64,000 bases of DNA from Picochlorum sp. 'celeri'. Its lineage: Eukaryota; Chlorophyta; Trebouxiophyceae. How positions within the stretch are numbered: position 1 is the stretch's first letter; every line of letters starts with the position of its first letter. The stretch is from the NCBI GenBank assembly GCA_010909725.1, contig JAACMV010000011.1, positions 248,001 to 312,000 of the forward strand, read 5' to 3'. Positions 40,271-50,054 of this stretch are shown in pieces. The notes beneath the pieces were generated by a model. It was not told where the DNA came from. It did no database searches and worked only from the letters and a program-made list of their open reading frames with translations. The translations under genes were made by a program, and so were the position numbers.

Positions 40271-41254
40271 TCAAAATGAATCTTTCGCTCTGCGAATCAC
40301 ACCAAATGCCTCTGCATTGCTCGCAGATTCAGGTATGTTCAAAGATGCTCTAATCTCCTTGGAATCCGGCCTCAGGAACGGATTCGTCTCCAACTCCACA
40401 CCCATCACCGACGGTATCGTGGGAATTCCTTTGGAACGAGCTTCTTCTACCTCTTTAAATCGCCTCTGCAATGCTGCATTGTTTGGCTCAACATGCATGG
40501 CAAACTTGGCATTGCTCAGCGTGTATTCATGAGCACAATACACACGAGTATCAGCATCGAGCGGTACAAGTTTCGACAACGATGCCCACATTTGCTCTGG
40601 AGACCCCTCAAATAATCGACCACACCCCATGGAGAATAATGTATCGCCAGGAAATAATGCATGAACCTCTGGGAGATGGAACGTGATGTGACCTCGCGTA
40701 TGCCCAGGTGTATCATAACACACAATGCGAACATTCCCCAGCATGTACTCATCCCCATCCCCAAGAGCCACGTCCATACCAGGTATTCGATCCTCATCTG
40801 CCTTTGGACCAACAATACACACATTGAATGTGTCCTTGAGAATCTCATTCGCCCCTGTATGATCCCAGTGATGATGAGTATTCAATATATGAGACAGAGT
40901 CCACCCCTTGTCCTTCAACGCAGCCACAACAGGGGCTTCCTCCGCAGGATCAACCACAGCCGTCTTCCCAGTCGCATGATCATGAATAATCCATGAGTAG
41001 TTATCCTTGAGACAGGGAACTCGTTCAACTGAGACGTCTCCTACACCAGATCCCATTGTTGCCGCACAATATGAAGGATATGGAGAATGAAATGCGCTAC
41101 AAGTAGTTGTATTCTTGATATGAGAAGCGCACAAGGAGGAATTGGAATACGTGGGCAGTTCTGATACAACAACACAGTGACGCTGCCACGTCGATATCCT
41201 CTGAACCGAGTTCAATGTCCGATATATACGACTAGTCGACGATAATGCTCTCAT
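40271..41254 (-). CDS. GLO2: Hydroxyacylglutathione hydrolase (glyoxalase II), organelle-targeted
   Basis: 327 residues, one exon. About 65 residues of Ser/Arg-rich presequence precede a metallo-beta-lactamase fold: VPCLKDNYSWIIHD, the metal site THHHWDH, DTPGHTRGH, LFPGDTLFSMGCGRLFEG and the glyoxalase II-specific C-terminal YCAHEYTLSNAKFA and NPFLR. It hydrolyses S-lactoylglutathione to lactate and glutathione, the second step of methylglyoxal detoxification. The presequence suggests mitochondria or plastid. Confidence 0.95.
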   Translation of the reverse strand: MRALSSTSRIYRTLNSVQRISTWQRHCVVVSELPTYSNSSLCASHIKNTTTCSAFHSPYPSYCAATMGSGVGDVSVERVPCLKDNYSWIIHDHATGKTAVVDPAEEAPVVAALKDKGWTLSHILNTHHHWDHTGANEILKDTFNVCIVGPKADEDRIPGMDVALGDGDEYMLGNVRIVCYDTPGHTRGHITFHLPEVHALFPGDTLFSMGCGRLFEGSPEQMWASLSKLVPLDADTRVYCAHEYTLSNAKFAMHVEPNNAALQRRFKEVEEARSKGIPTIPSVMGVELETNPFLRPDSKEIRASLNIPESASNAEAFGVIRRAKDSF

Positions 41255-41317
41255 ACTACAATTGTTGTGAGGCTAACAGGAGGCTACAGGGAAGGTTGCT
41301 TTTGTGATGCCAGTCTT

Positions 41318-41347
41318 AAATACCCTAATAAAATAATTAGGGTATTT
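41318..41347. repeat. Perfect 12-bp inverted repeat between divergent genes
   Basis: AAATACCCTAAT (41318-41329) is the exact reverse complement of ATTAGGGTATTT (41336-41347), with a six-base spacer, and Ts continue after it. Each arm contains a telo-box-like CCCTAA/TTAGGG. It lies midway in the 191 bp between glyoxalase II and the thiolase, so a shared protein-binding site or a leader hairpin is possible. Confidence 0.85.
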
Positions 41348-41362
41348 TTTGTCTCCAGCCTC

Positions 41363-41449
41363 ATGGAGGAGGCCATGCTGGTTTTCGAAGACTTGAAAGC
41401 CAGAGACCCAGCTCCAATCGGCATTTTCAATACCTACTTGTCACTATGA
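41363..41449 (+). CDS. Short upstream ORF overlapping the thiolase start, PPR-repeat-like
   Basis: 28 codons beginning MEEAMLVFEDLKARDPAPIG and ending in a TGA that shares the ATGA of the thiolase start codon. The sequence looks like part of one pentatricopeptide repeat (A-x2-VFEDLKARD-x6-FNTYLS). It may be a regulatory uORF, the tail of a decayed or differently spliced PPR gene, or chance. Confidence 0.3.
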   Translation: MEEAMLVFEDLKARDPAPIGIFNTYLSL

Positions 41450-42849
41450 AAAATACCAGGAGAGGAGCAGAGACGCGACAGCGTGTTCTCGCGAATCACA
41501 TTTGTTCCGACGCCACGCGTCTCCATGAATCTTCAGCTTTTATCGCAAACCCTACCTCTGTCGGGGATTCAGCTGCATATACGCGACAGCCAGTGAATTT
41601 AGATGATGTCGTTATTGTCAGCGCATGCCGTACGCCTTTGTGTCGTGCCAAGCGTGGGGGACTCAGGGACACGCCAGCGGATGATCTTGTTGCTACGGTT
41701 CTGAAGGAGACGCTGAAGAGGACTGGAGTGGAGCCAGATGCCGTTGGTGATATTGTCATGGGTTCTGTTCTTGGTCCGTCAAGTCAACGGGCGAACGAGT
41801 GCCGCATGGCTATGTTTTATGCTGGGTTCCCAGAAAGTGTGCCAGTGCATACTGTGAACAGGCAGTGCTCATCTGGGCTTCAAGCTATCGCGTCGGTGGC
41901 TGCTGCTATAAAATCTGGATATTATACTATTGGGATTGCTGGGGGTGTGGAGACGATGAGTACGAATCCAATGACATGGGAGGGAGGGGTGAATCCAAAA
42001 GTGGCAGAGAATCAGTGTGCTGCAGACTGCTTGTTGCCCATGGGAATGACGTCTGAGAATGTTGCGGAGAGATTTGGTGTGGATAAGAATGTCCAAGATG
42101 CCTTTGCGGTGGCCTCCCATAAGAAGGCTGCAGCAGCGAGAGCTGCAGGCAAGTTTAAGGATGAAATTGTTCCTGTGGCAACAGTGCTCAAGGATCCAAA
42201 GACTGGGGAGGAGAAGCGTGTGGTTATTACAGAAGATGATGGTATTCGGCCTGGAACATCCATGGCGACGTTGAAGAAGCTGCCGACGGTTTTTAAGAAG
42301 AATGGGTCGACAACAGCAGGGAATGCATCTCAGGTGACAGATGGAGCGTCTGCTGTGATGCTCATGACTCGCAGAGAAGCTATGCAAAGGGGGCTTCCGG
42401 TGTTGCTTGTATTCCGTAGTTTTTCTGCAGTAGGGGTTCCTCCAGCCATCATGGGGATAGGACCTGCTGCTGCAATCCCTGAAGCAGTGCGTGCTGCTGG
42501 TCTGACTTTGGATGATATTGATGTGTATGAGATCAATGAAGCGTTTGCGTCACAAGCCAAATACTCGGTTGATCACTTGGGGATTGATGAAGACAAGGTT
42601 AATCCAAATGGTGGTGCTATTGCTCTAGGACACCCTCTCGGATGCACAGGGTCCCGACAGACTGCCACACTGGCGTATGAGATGCTGCGTCGAGGCAACC
42701 GAGCCAGGTTTGGAGTGGTGTCAATGTGCATTGGAAGTGGAATGGGTGCCGCGGCTGTGTTTGAATCAGGAAGCAATGCCGAGATGAATACAAACATGAG
42801 AACAGACCCTCGGCTTTCTGTCGGTCTTTCCAAAGACGCTGTTGTGTAA
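41446..42849 (+). CDS. KAT: Peroxisomal 3-ketoacyl-CoA thiolase with PTS2
   Basis: 467 residues, one exon. The N-terminus carries RQRVLANHI, a PTS2-like nonapeptide in the position where plant PED1/KAT2 has RQRVLLEHL. The enzyme follows the plant protein throughout: VVIVSACRTPLCRAKRGG, the acyl-accepting Cys141 in NRQCSSGLQAIA, GGVETMSTNPMTWEG, INEAFASQ, GGAIALGHPLGCTGSRQ and VVSMCIGSGMGAAAV. It cleaves 3-ketoacyl-CoA in the last step of beta-oxidation. The His of PTS2 is followed by Ile rather than Leu, a minor deviation. Its stop is 22 bp from the convergent HYPK gene. Confidence 0.95.
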   Translation: MKNTRRGAETRQRVLANHICSDATRLHESSAFIANPTSVGDSAAYTRQPVNLDDVVIVSACRTPLCRAKRGGLRDTPADDLVATVLKETLKRTGVEPDAVGDIVMGSVLGPSSQRANECRMAMFYAGFPESVPVHTVNRQCSSGLQAIASVAAAIKSGYYTIGIAGGVETMSTNPMTWEGGVNPKVAENQCAADCLLPMGMTSENVAERFGVDKNVQDAFAVASHKKAAAARAAGKFKDEIVPVATVLKDPKTGEEKRVVITEDDGIRPGTSMATLKKLPTVFKKNGSTTAGNASQVTDGASAVMLMTRREAMQRGLPVLLVFRSFSAVGVPPAIMGIGPAAAIPEAVRAAGLTLDDIDVYEINEAFASQAKYSVDHLGIDEDKVNPNGGAIALGHPLGCTGSRQTATLAYEMLRRGNRARFGVVSMCIGSGMGAAAVFESGSNAEMNTNMRTDPRLSVGLSKDAVV

Positions 42850-42871
42850 GATCAATTCCGTTTACAAACAT

Positions 42872-43210
42872 TCATGATGAAATCAAGTGCTCTATTGTGG
42901 CTTTCAGATCGCCTTTACATTCTTTTAACGCCCGCTCTGCCTGCCTCTGGTGCATGTCAAACTGATTTTTGATGATCCTGACATGGTCCTCTTCTACCTT
43001 GACAGATGCCAACTCTCTCTCTATTTTCAAAGCTTCTTGCTTTGCCGCTTGCTGCTGTGCAGCCAGTTTACTCATAGCTTGTTGAATTTTAGACGTGTCT
43101 GCGCCTTGAAGCTCTCTCTGTTCCACATTATCAGTGACTTTGTCCAACTGGGCATGTTCCTGTTCTTTCATATGCTGCCCTCGACCGGCATCTTCTCTCG
43201 TATCCGCCAT
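42872..43210 (-). CDS. HYPK: HYPK-like NatA-associated protein
   Basis: 112 residues from the ATG at 43210. After an acidic start come QLDKVTDNVEQRELQGAD, a coiled-coil AMSKLAAQQQAAKQEALKIE and the UBA-like C-terminus VEEDHVRIIKNQFDMHQRQA with RALKECKGDLKATIEHLI. This is the HYPK pattern (VTDYxEEKE, then KEDLELIMxEMEISRxxAE in animals). HYPK binds the NAA10/NAA15 N-terminal acetyltransferase at the ribosome and tunes its activity. Confidence 0.88.
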   Translation of the reverse strand: MADTREDAGRGQHMKEQEHAQLDKVTDNVEQRELQGADTSKIQQAMSKLAAQQQAAKQEALKIERELASVKVEEDHVRIIKNQFDMHQRQAERALKECKGDLKATIEHLISS

Positions 43211-43469
43211 ATTTTTGGTAAATTTTTGACCATGCGTGAGATTGATGCAATTCAAAATCAATTTTAATCAAGAAATGCACGCTTGAATATCGTGGGATGA
43301 TTGTGTCACTCGACCTATCCAAGGCGTGTGTTGATGGGAAGAAGTGATGGAAACTTTCGCTGCCCTGAGCCATCGCCGCACATGGAGGTGAGATACTACG
43401 ACAAGAAGATTGGACTGTGGACAAGGCCGAGTTCAATACTATTTGATACATAGATATAAGAGATCCGCC

Positions 43470-44175
43470 ATGCAGACATCAACAGGACTGAGAACGACTT
43501 TCAGCACGGTACGTCGACTGCTGTAACGAGTGCTTGTATATGCCCGAGAATAGCGTAGATGTAGCATTCTCACATTTCTACGATATTCGTATGTAAAATG
43601 TACCAAGAATAGTTGACCAGCGTCATCTAATTCGTGCCATGCAGAAGCCAAGCAAGGCTGTGGCCTCCCCTTCTCGTCGCGGGCTTCGCGTCGTTGCCCA
43701 GCGTGCAGTGACCAAAAAGGTGCAGGTGGTGCTTACAAAGCAGGTCCCTAGCCTCGGTAATGAGGGTGAGCTCAAATCTGTGCCAACGGGATACTACAGA
43801 AACTACCTCAAGCCACAAGGATATGCCGCCCTGGCGACTGAAAACATCTTAGAGGAGATTCAGAGGCAAAAGGCTGTTGAAGAGCGTGCTCGTATGGAAG
43901 AGAAGGCAAAGGCACAGGCTATGGCTACAGCATTGTCCACAATTGGCAAGTTTGTCATCAAGAAGAAGGTGGGAGAGGGTGATCAAATCTTTGGCTCTGT
44001 CAGCGCAGCTGATGTTGTTGAAGCCATCAAAATGCAGACAGGCAGAGAGTTAGAGAAGCGCAGCGTCACGCTTCCAGAAATCAAGACTCTAGGAACATAT
44101 GATGCAACTGTCAAGCTCCACGCAGAGGTTGTCGGAAGCTTCAAGGTGGTTGTGCAGAAGGACACAAGTGCATGA
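43470..44175 (+). CDS. RPL9: Ribosomal protein bL9, probably plastid
   Basis: Exons 43470-43508 and 43645-44175 with a 136-bp intron (GTACGT to ATGCAG) give 189 residues. The first exon supplies MQTSTGLRTTFST, completing a Ser/Arg-rich transit peptide. The bL9 N-domain is clear (KKVQVVLTKQVPSLGNEGEL, then VPTGYYRNYLKPQGYA), followed by the long helix and the C-domain (GEGDQIFGSVSAADVVEAIK, KLHAEVVGSFKVVV). bL9 is of bacterial type and therefore organellar; plastid is favoured over mitochondrion by full-length domain conservation. Confidence 0.9.
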
Positions 44176-44221
44176 TTTCATACATTTCTGATTTCTAGTG
44201 TTGTAACGTTACAGTATATAG

Positions 44222-45253
44222 TTAGAAATTATCTTCTATCACTCGAATACATTCACTGATACTTGCATTTCTCATCATAGCATTCGCAAGTTTATCCTGC
44301 ACTTTTTCGTGCCTTCGAAGCAGTGTAACAACATTGAGCACCGCCCATCGTACTTGATCATCTGCCTTGGCCTGTGTGAATCCGAGGGCCCGCATCAAGT
44401 TATCCAACTGCATGATATCGGAAAGACCTCCTTCTGCTCTGCCGTATCGAAGCCACTCTGTAGCTACCCCGGCTAGAGCAACACAGGCATACACATCCAA
44501 GGAGGAGGAGGACAACTTGCCCTGTGCAATTTCTTCCTGAAATTCAGAATCACAAAAGGTTGTTCCTGCCTGGAAATTCAGTCTCCTGTTTTCCATAAAC
44601 GCCTCCCAGCTAGAAAGTGTGTATCCTTTGGGTAACAGCCCTAACAAATACGCAATCAATAAATGCCCAGCCTCGTGCTTGGCAACTCTCTCATGATATG
44701 TTGAATTGAGGACTCTAGCCGCACTATCAACCACGAGGGCCTCTAACCCACCCGCATTTGCCACCTGATCTGCTGTCAGTATTAGTCCTAGGAATATAAT
44801 AGTCTGAACGAGGTAAAATGTATCCACCGCGTGGGTCACAAACCCAGCGAGCAAACCAGCTGCAGCAGACAGTTGCAATTTTGTCCTCACGTCATCCAGT
44901 GTTGTGTCTTCTGGTGCCAAGAAATCTTTGGTATTAATTTTGTTCAGTCTGAGTTCTTCTATTGTGTAGGACCGCTTTGGCACTTGTCGGCCCTGCCCAA
45001 ATGCCTTGAGTTCACCAGATTCAACAAGTTCCCTCACCAGTGAGACTGCCTCCTTCTCTCTAGACGCTGTCTTACTGCCATGAGACTGATGCAAAAGCCC
45101 ATCCAGCTTGTCCAAAGAGGGTGATATAGCATTGAAACGCACTAGATGCCGTCGGATCGTCACATGTCGAGGGAATGAACGCGGCAATACTCCATGTAGT
45201 GACGGGCTTGGACAGCCGGTCGTAAGTCTCTTGCTATGAGATATCGCAGTCAT
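44222..45253 (-). CDS. VIR3-like plastid membrane metalloprotease (M41 domain without AAA)
   Basis: 343 residues from the ATG at 45253; the frame is open further upstream to an ATG at 45499 but the later start gives a normal plastid transit peptide. Two hydrophobic segments (AAAGLLAGFVTHAVDTFYLV, TIIFLGLILTADQV) precede the zinc motif HEAGH in RVAKHEAGHLLIAYLLGLLP. This is the FtsH protease-like domain without its ATPase, as in Arabidopsis VIR3 (virescent3) and related stress-regulated proteins. Its role is thylakoid development by inference from that family. Confidence 0.85.
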   Translation of the reverse strand: MTAISHSKRLTTGCPSPSLHGVLPRSFPRHVTIRRHLVRFNAISPSLDKLDGLLHQSHGSKTASREKEAVSLVRELVESGELKAFGQGRQVPKRSYTIEELRLNKINTKDFLAPEDTTLDDVRTKLQLSAAAGLLAGFVTHAVDTFYLVQTIIFLGLILTADQVANAGGLEALVVDSAARVLNSTYHERVAKHEAGHLLIAYLLGLLPKGYTLSSWEAFMENRRLNFQAGTTFCDSEFQEEIAQGKLSSSSLDVYACVALAGVATEWLRYGRAEGGLSDIMQLDNLMRALGFTQAKADDQVRWAVLNVVTLLRRHEKVQDKLANAMMRNASISECIRVIEDNF

Positions 45254-45614
45254 TGTTGCGCTAGTTACGATACACCCTTCTAATGATGAACAAAATATCC
45301 GTCTCCAAACATTGCCGTCGACAAGAAAGAAAAGAGACAAAAAATCAATTTCAAGTGAGGGATGATCGAAATGCCAGATGAGCAGTTTTTGGTCCATGAA
45401 GCAATCTGTGAAACATCTACCGGTCAAAGAACAGTCTGGATGGGAACATGCTATCTTCACTTTCTTATTTGTTGAACATGGATTGCCGATGTATTCCATG
45501 GTTATGGGCTCTCCAGCACAATTAGTGGTACAAATGCTATACGATCTAGATATTTAGACGGGGATTTGGTAATTTGTCTTGTTGGTTGGGTACTATCTTC
45601 TCTCAAGTGGCACA
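45254..45614. other. Divergent 5' region of VIR3-like and DRG2 genes
   Basis: 361 bp. The upstream extension of the VIR3 frame covers 45254-45499 and may be an untranslated leader. Nothing else is supported. Confidence 0.55.
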
Positions 45615-46954
45615 ATGGGCATCCTTGAGAAGATTAAGGAAATTGAGCTCGAGGTGCGCATGCATTGTGTTTTACCACATATTTATGTTGAATATGTATT
45701 AAAATGCCACATGGGTCTGTAGATGAGCCGGACTCAGAAGAACAAGGCAACTGAGTACCACTTGGGTCAGCTGAAGGCAAAGTTGGCAAAGCTACGAACT
45801 CAATTGCAGGATCCAGCAAAGGTATGTGTGTCTTATGATGTTGATAACGTGGCAACGTAATGAATGAATCGTCACATATACCACAGGGAGGGTCTTCTGG
45901 AGGAGGGGAAGGTTTTGAAGTCACCAAGTTTGGAGATGGACGATGTGCATTAATTGGATTTCCCTCTGTGGGTAAATCGACGCTCTTGACCAAGTTAACT
46001 GGGACAAACTCCGAGACTGCCGCGTACGAGTTCACCACGTTGACCTGTATTCCTGGAGTGATTCACTACAATGATGCAAAGATACAGCTCTTGGATCTTC
46101 CTGGGATTATCGAAGGGGCCTCAGAGGGCAAGGGTAGAGGAAGGCAGGTGATTGCTGTATGCAAGTCTGCAGACTTGCTTCTCATGGTATTAGACGCTAG
46201 TAAACCTCATTATCACAGGGAGATTCTGACAAGAGAGTTGGAGTCTGTTGGGATGAGGCTGAATAGAGATCCTCCGAATATTACATTCAGAAAGAAAAAG
46301 ACTGGGGGTTTAACAATTACATCGCTTGTTCCCCAAAGTACAGTTGATGATAAAATGGTACAGAGGATTTTGGCAGAGTACAAGGTTCATAATGCTGATG
46401 TCATCCTCAAGGAAGATGTCTCAGTGGATGATTTGATTGATGTGATTGAAGGTAATAGGCGCTACATAAAATGCCTTTACGTCTATAATAAAGTTGATGT
46501 GTGTACTATGGAGGAAGTGGACGAGATTGCACGGAGGCCCAATTCTATTCCCGTGTCCTGCTACCAGGACCTAAACATGGATGGTCTGTTGGAGAGAGTT
46601 TGGGATATGATGGGTCTTGTGCGAGTGTACACCAAAAAGACGGGTAAAAAACCTGACTTTGATGATCCAATAGTGTTGAGTGAAGACAGAGGTGGGACAA
46701 CTTTGAAACATTTCTGTAGATACATTCATAAGAATATGCTGGAAGAGTTCAATTATGCCCTTGTCTGGGGAACGAGTTCCAAGCATATGCCGCAGCGATG
46801 TGGATTAGCACATCATTTAGAGGACGAAGATGTCGTTCAAATAGTCAAGAAGAAGGTTATTGGTGGGTCTGAAGCTCGAGGAAGATTTAGACAAGGTGGA
46901 AACGAATATGTCCGGACTGTTGACCGCGAGAAGAAGAAGCCATTGAAAACTTGA
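45615..46954 (+). CDS. DRG2: Developmentally regulated GTP-binding protein, DRG2 type
   Basis: Exons 45615-45653, 45723-45821 and 45887-46954 (introns 69 and 65 bp) give 401 residues. The N-terminus MGILEKIKEIELEMSRTQKN and KATEYHLGQLKAKLAKLR are diagnostic for DRG2. G motifs follow: GFPSVGKST (G1), YEFTTLTCIPG (G2), LLDLPGII (G3), YNKVD (G4), and a C-terminal TGS domain (VRVYTKKTGKKPDFDDPIVL). DRG GTPases associate with translating ribosomes together with DFRP proteins. Confidence 0.96.
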
Positions 46955-46983
46955 GGATATTCTTCACACTGTGTGATAATAAT

Positions 46984-48822
46984 TTATGTATGTACGCTTA
47001 TAACGTTCGAAATTCTACCTTCAAGGCTCGGCGAGACGCCATACTTTTTGTTCACCTCATCATAGTGGCAAAGCGTCTCCAGTTGTGTTCCTCGTAGCAC
47101 AGAGCATGTATTTGAACAGTCATCAATACTTCCATTCTTCTCCAGACAATCATTCAAAGTTTGAATACGTGACAGCAGAGCATATATTAATGTCACCAGC
47201 CGTGGAGCCGTCTCTGGATCTAACACAACTTTTGCCTTTTTCAATGTAGTGAATCCATCCTTGCCGCTGCGAAGGTAGGCCTTTGTTGCGATTGTGTACT
47301 TGGTATCCAGCACAATTGGCTTCCCACCGACACACACACTGTCTGCTATGACTCGCTCACCCGACTCTTTCGATGGATCAAAAGAATACGAAATCCCAGA
47401 AACCTGTAGGAATCTTCCCTCCTTTGCTGGCCACGAACTCACTGAAATTTCAAGTGCATCAATAATGTCCTTGCCAGTCATCTCAACCACAACCAATTCG
47501 TCCGTGAATGGCAGCATTGTAATCAAATCCTTCACAGCCAGTTGACCAGCTGGATGTATCCTATCAGACCGAATGGTGCCCGAGTTGAGCAGTGCTCCAT
47601 CGATTGGCAACCCCATTCCCAATCTCATCACATCAGCAAGCAAATTACCTAGACTCGTCTCTGTATTCCTAACACTGTCAAAACGCGCATCCAAATCCAC
47701 AAGCGTCCAGCCCAGAGGACTCAATATTTTTTCACCCATCACATCATTATACTTTCTCACAATACAGGCAACCTCTTCATCCTCTGGAGTTGATGATGTA
47801 ACATACATTCGTTTCCATGACACAAGGACATCCTCTCTTGAACGCGCACAACAATCCACCTCCGAATCAGTCTCATTTGTCGTTGGTTCAACCGTGTCCG
47901 TGCAAGGAACATTACCATTCCCAGCCCTTTTAGTTACTTTTAAAACCGAAAATTCACGAAAATCCGTCCCACTCTTCAAAAGCAATGTCCCATGTGGTGG
48001 AACAAAATCTGCATGAGGGCTATGATCATGCCCACCCAAGATGAGGTGGATATCCGGTACATGAGACGCTAAAATTTCATCATTTGGGGCCCTCATATGC
48101 GTCAATGCTATAATCATATCACAACCATTCGCCAGCAATTGATTGCACAACTCTCGTCCCTTGGCAACAAAATCTATATACACCACATCCTGCTCCATAT
48201 CAATACTTGGAATAGTCGCAAGCCATTCTCTCTCCACAAGACCGATGATTCCTAATTTCATACCATTATACTCCAATTCAACAGACTCCTCTGCCCCAGC
48301 AAGTGGCTTTTTGGTCCTGCTGTCCAGAACATTGGAAATAATCCAGGGAAATTCAAATTCCGCCATCCTCTTCTCCAGTTCTTGAATCCCAAAGTCAAAA
48401 TCATGATTTCCTAATGCAGCCACATCCACTCCAATAGTATTCATGATTGGAACCATATGCTCACCTTTTGTAAATGCAGATAATGTGCTGGGGTTGAGAC
48501 AGTCTCCTGAGAATAAAATGAGAGGTCGACACTCCCCTTGGCATTGATCCTTTACGAGCTTTGCAAAGCGAGCTGCACCACCCACAGGCTCAGATTCTGA
48601 TGGAAAGATGTCATAGACATCATTAAAGTGAATAATGGTCAGGTCAGGCTCAACTCCAGTGTCCTTCCTTGACGCCCATGTTCTCCGTGCCTGATACCCA
48701 CCAGTCTCTTTGCACCGTGATGAATGGATCAAATCCCATTTATATACGACTGAAAAGGCACGAGGCCCTCCAATCGAAGGGAGAGAAGCGCGATGATAGG
48801 GCTGACGCACTGTCAAAACCAT
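46984..48822 (-). CDS. 5'-nucleotidase / UshA-family metallophosphoesterase
   Basis: 612 residues, one exon. After about 60 basic residues comes the metallophosphatase domain: LTIIHFNDVYDIFPS, LILFSGDCLNPSTLSAF, VAALGNHDFDFG, ALTHMRAPND and LILGGHDHSPH supply the two-metal ligands. The C-terminal 5'-nucleotidase domain has NLLADVMRLG, LLNSGTIRSDRI, and MLPFTDELVVVEMTG, with the substrate stack region YTIATKAYLRSGKDGF. No clear secretion signal is present, so an intracellular or organellar nucleotide phosphatase is possible. The stop is 29 bp from the convergent DRG2 stop. Confidence 0.9.
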   Translation of the reverse strand: MVLTVRQPYHRASLPSIGGPRAFSVVYKWDLIHSSRCKETGGYQARRTWASRKDTGVEPDLTIIHFNDVYDIFPSESEPVGGAARFAKLVKDQCQGECRPLILFSGDCLNPSTLSAFTKGEHMVPIMNTIGVDVAALGNHDFDFGIQELEKRMAEFEFPWIISNVLDSRTKKPLAGAEESVELEYNGMKLGIIGLVEREWLATIPSIDMEQDVVYIDFVAKGRELCNQLLANGCDMIIALTHMRAPNDEILASHVPDIHLILGGHDHSPHADFVPPHGTLLLKSGTDFREFSVLKVTKRAGNGNVPCTDTVEPTTNETDSEVDCCARSREDVLVSWKRMYVTSSTPEDEEVACIVRKYNDVMGEKILSPLGWTLVDLDARFDSVRNTETSLGNLLADVMRLGMGLPIDGALLNSGTIRSDRIHPAGQLAVKDLITMLPFTDELVVVEMTGKDIIDALEISVSSWPAKEGRFLQVSGISYSFDPSKESGERVIADSVCVGGKPIVLDTKYTIATKAYLRSGKDGFTTLKKAKVVLDPETAPRLVTLIYALLSRIQTLNDCLEKNGSIDDCSNTCSVLRGTQLETLCHYDEVNKKYGVSPSLEGRISNVISVHT

Positions 48823-49042
48823 ATATCACACCAAAAGGACAGTTACAAACCCACTATATACTGAAACATTAAATTTATATATGTATTGAATTCTTAGGCT
48901 ATTTGGGAAGGAGGATCGCTGGGATAAATCTCTTTGGATGAGGGATCCTTTTTAAACAAGACATCTGATCATGGACATGGGTACCCTGTTCATTTGAACA
49001 GCAGTCGATTCGCCTCTAGACCCATTAAGTATACAAAATATC

Positions 49043-50032
49043 ATGTCATTAAACTCTCATAGTCGCCTTCAGGGCTCACTCGTGCGGAACATTGCCCGCA
49101 TTGGTCAATCTTTCTTCTCTTCATCTTCTTCTTCAAGTCCTGGGCTTCACTACGAGGAGCTGGTCTTTGAAAGGGCCGAACAAAATGAATCTGAGAGTGT
49201 ATCAGTCGTTCTTCATGGGCTGTTGGGGACTGGTCGTAATCTTCGCACGTTTGTCAACGTGCTGTTCAATGGGTTGGTCTCTGACGAGACCTGCTCTACA
49301 AAACATCGCGTGTTGCTGATGGATTTGCGCCATCATGGGAAATCAAATCAGATATTCGATCCTTCAGGTCCCGATACGATTGAAAATGCGGCACAAGATG
49401 TGATTCACACGGTAGAAAAGGCAACTCCAGGAGTAGGTGTGGAGAGGATTATAGGGCATTCTCTGGGCGGGAAAGTCTCTCTCGAGGTGGCTCGGCAGCT
49501 TGATACACCATGTCAGGTCTGGACACTAGATTCGTTTCCATTTTCGTTTGATGAATCATCCAAACGGAATGCTCTAGGTGTGTTAAAGGTGTTGGAAACA
49601 ATTGCTGGGATTGTCCAGCCACTAGAAAGCAGAGCAGAACTGTACGAGATATTAGAAAATCACGGTTTTAGTAAGGGATTGCAGCAGTGGCTAGGAAGTA
49701 ATTTGGTAGGCAATGACGATGAGGGGTATGTATGGAACTTCCACATCCCTGGGGTATTTAATATGTATGAATCATATGGCAAGACTGATTACAGCGACTT
49801 TTTAGCAAAGCCACCTGATCAGTGTCGTGTTGAAATCATCCGTGCACTGGAAAGTAAAGGATGGGACGAAGAATCAATAGAGAAGCTGCATCACCTGAGC
49901 TCAAACAGTCGAGGCATGATGCGTGTGCATGAGCTGGAGAATGCAGGGCATTGGTTGCACGCAGAAAATCCGAGTGGTCTGGCCGAGCTGATGCTCCCGC
50001 ATATGAAACATACATGTGATTCTTACAATTGA
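49043..50032 (+). CDS. Alpha/beta hydrolase, ABHD11/YbfF-like
   Basis: 329 residues, one exon. A Ser-rich N-terminal 30 residues resemble a mitochondrial or plastid presequence. The oxyanion loop HGLLGTGRNLRTFVN, strand LLMDLRHHGKS, the nucleophile elbow GHSLGG (Ser140) and the catalytic His in AGHWLHAENP are all present. The nearest named relatives are ABHD11 in mitochondria and bacterial esterase YbfF. The natural substrate is unknown. Confidence 0.88.
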   Translation: MSLNSHSRLQGSLVRNIARIGQSFFSSSSSSSPGLHYEELVFERAEQNESESVSVVLHGLLGTGRNLRTFVNVLFNGLVSDETCSTKHRVLLMDLRHHGKSNQIFDPSGPDTIENAAQDVIHTVEKATPGVGVERIIGHSLGGKVSLEVARQLDTPCQVWTLDSFPFSFDESSKRNALGVLKVLETIAGIVQPLESRAELYEILENHGFSKGLQQWLGSNLVGNDDEGYVWNFHIPGVFNMYESYGKTDYSDFLAKPPDQCRVEIIRALESKGWDEESIEKLHHLSSNSRGMMRVHELENAGHWLHAENPSGLAELMLPHMKHTCDSYN

Positions 50033-50054
50033 AAATAAAGCATCAACTTTACTA

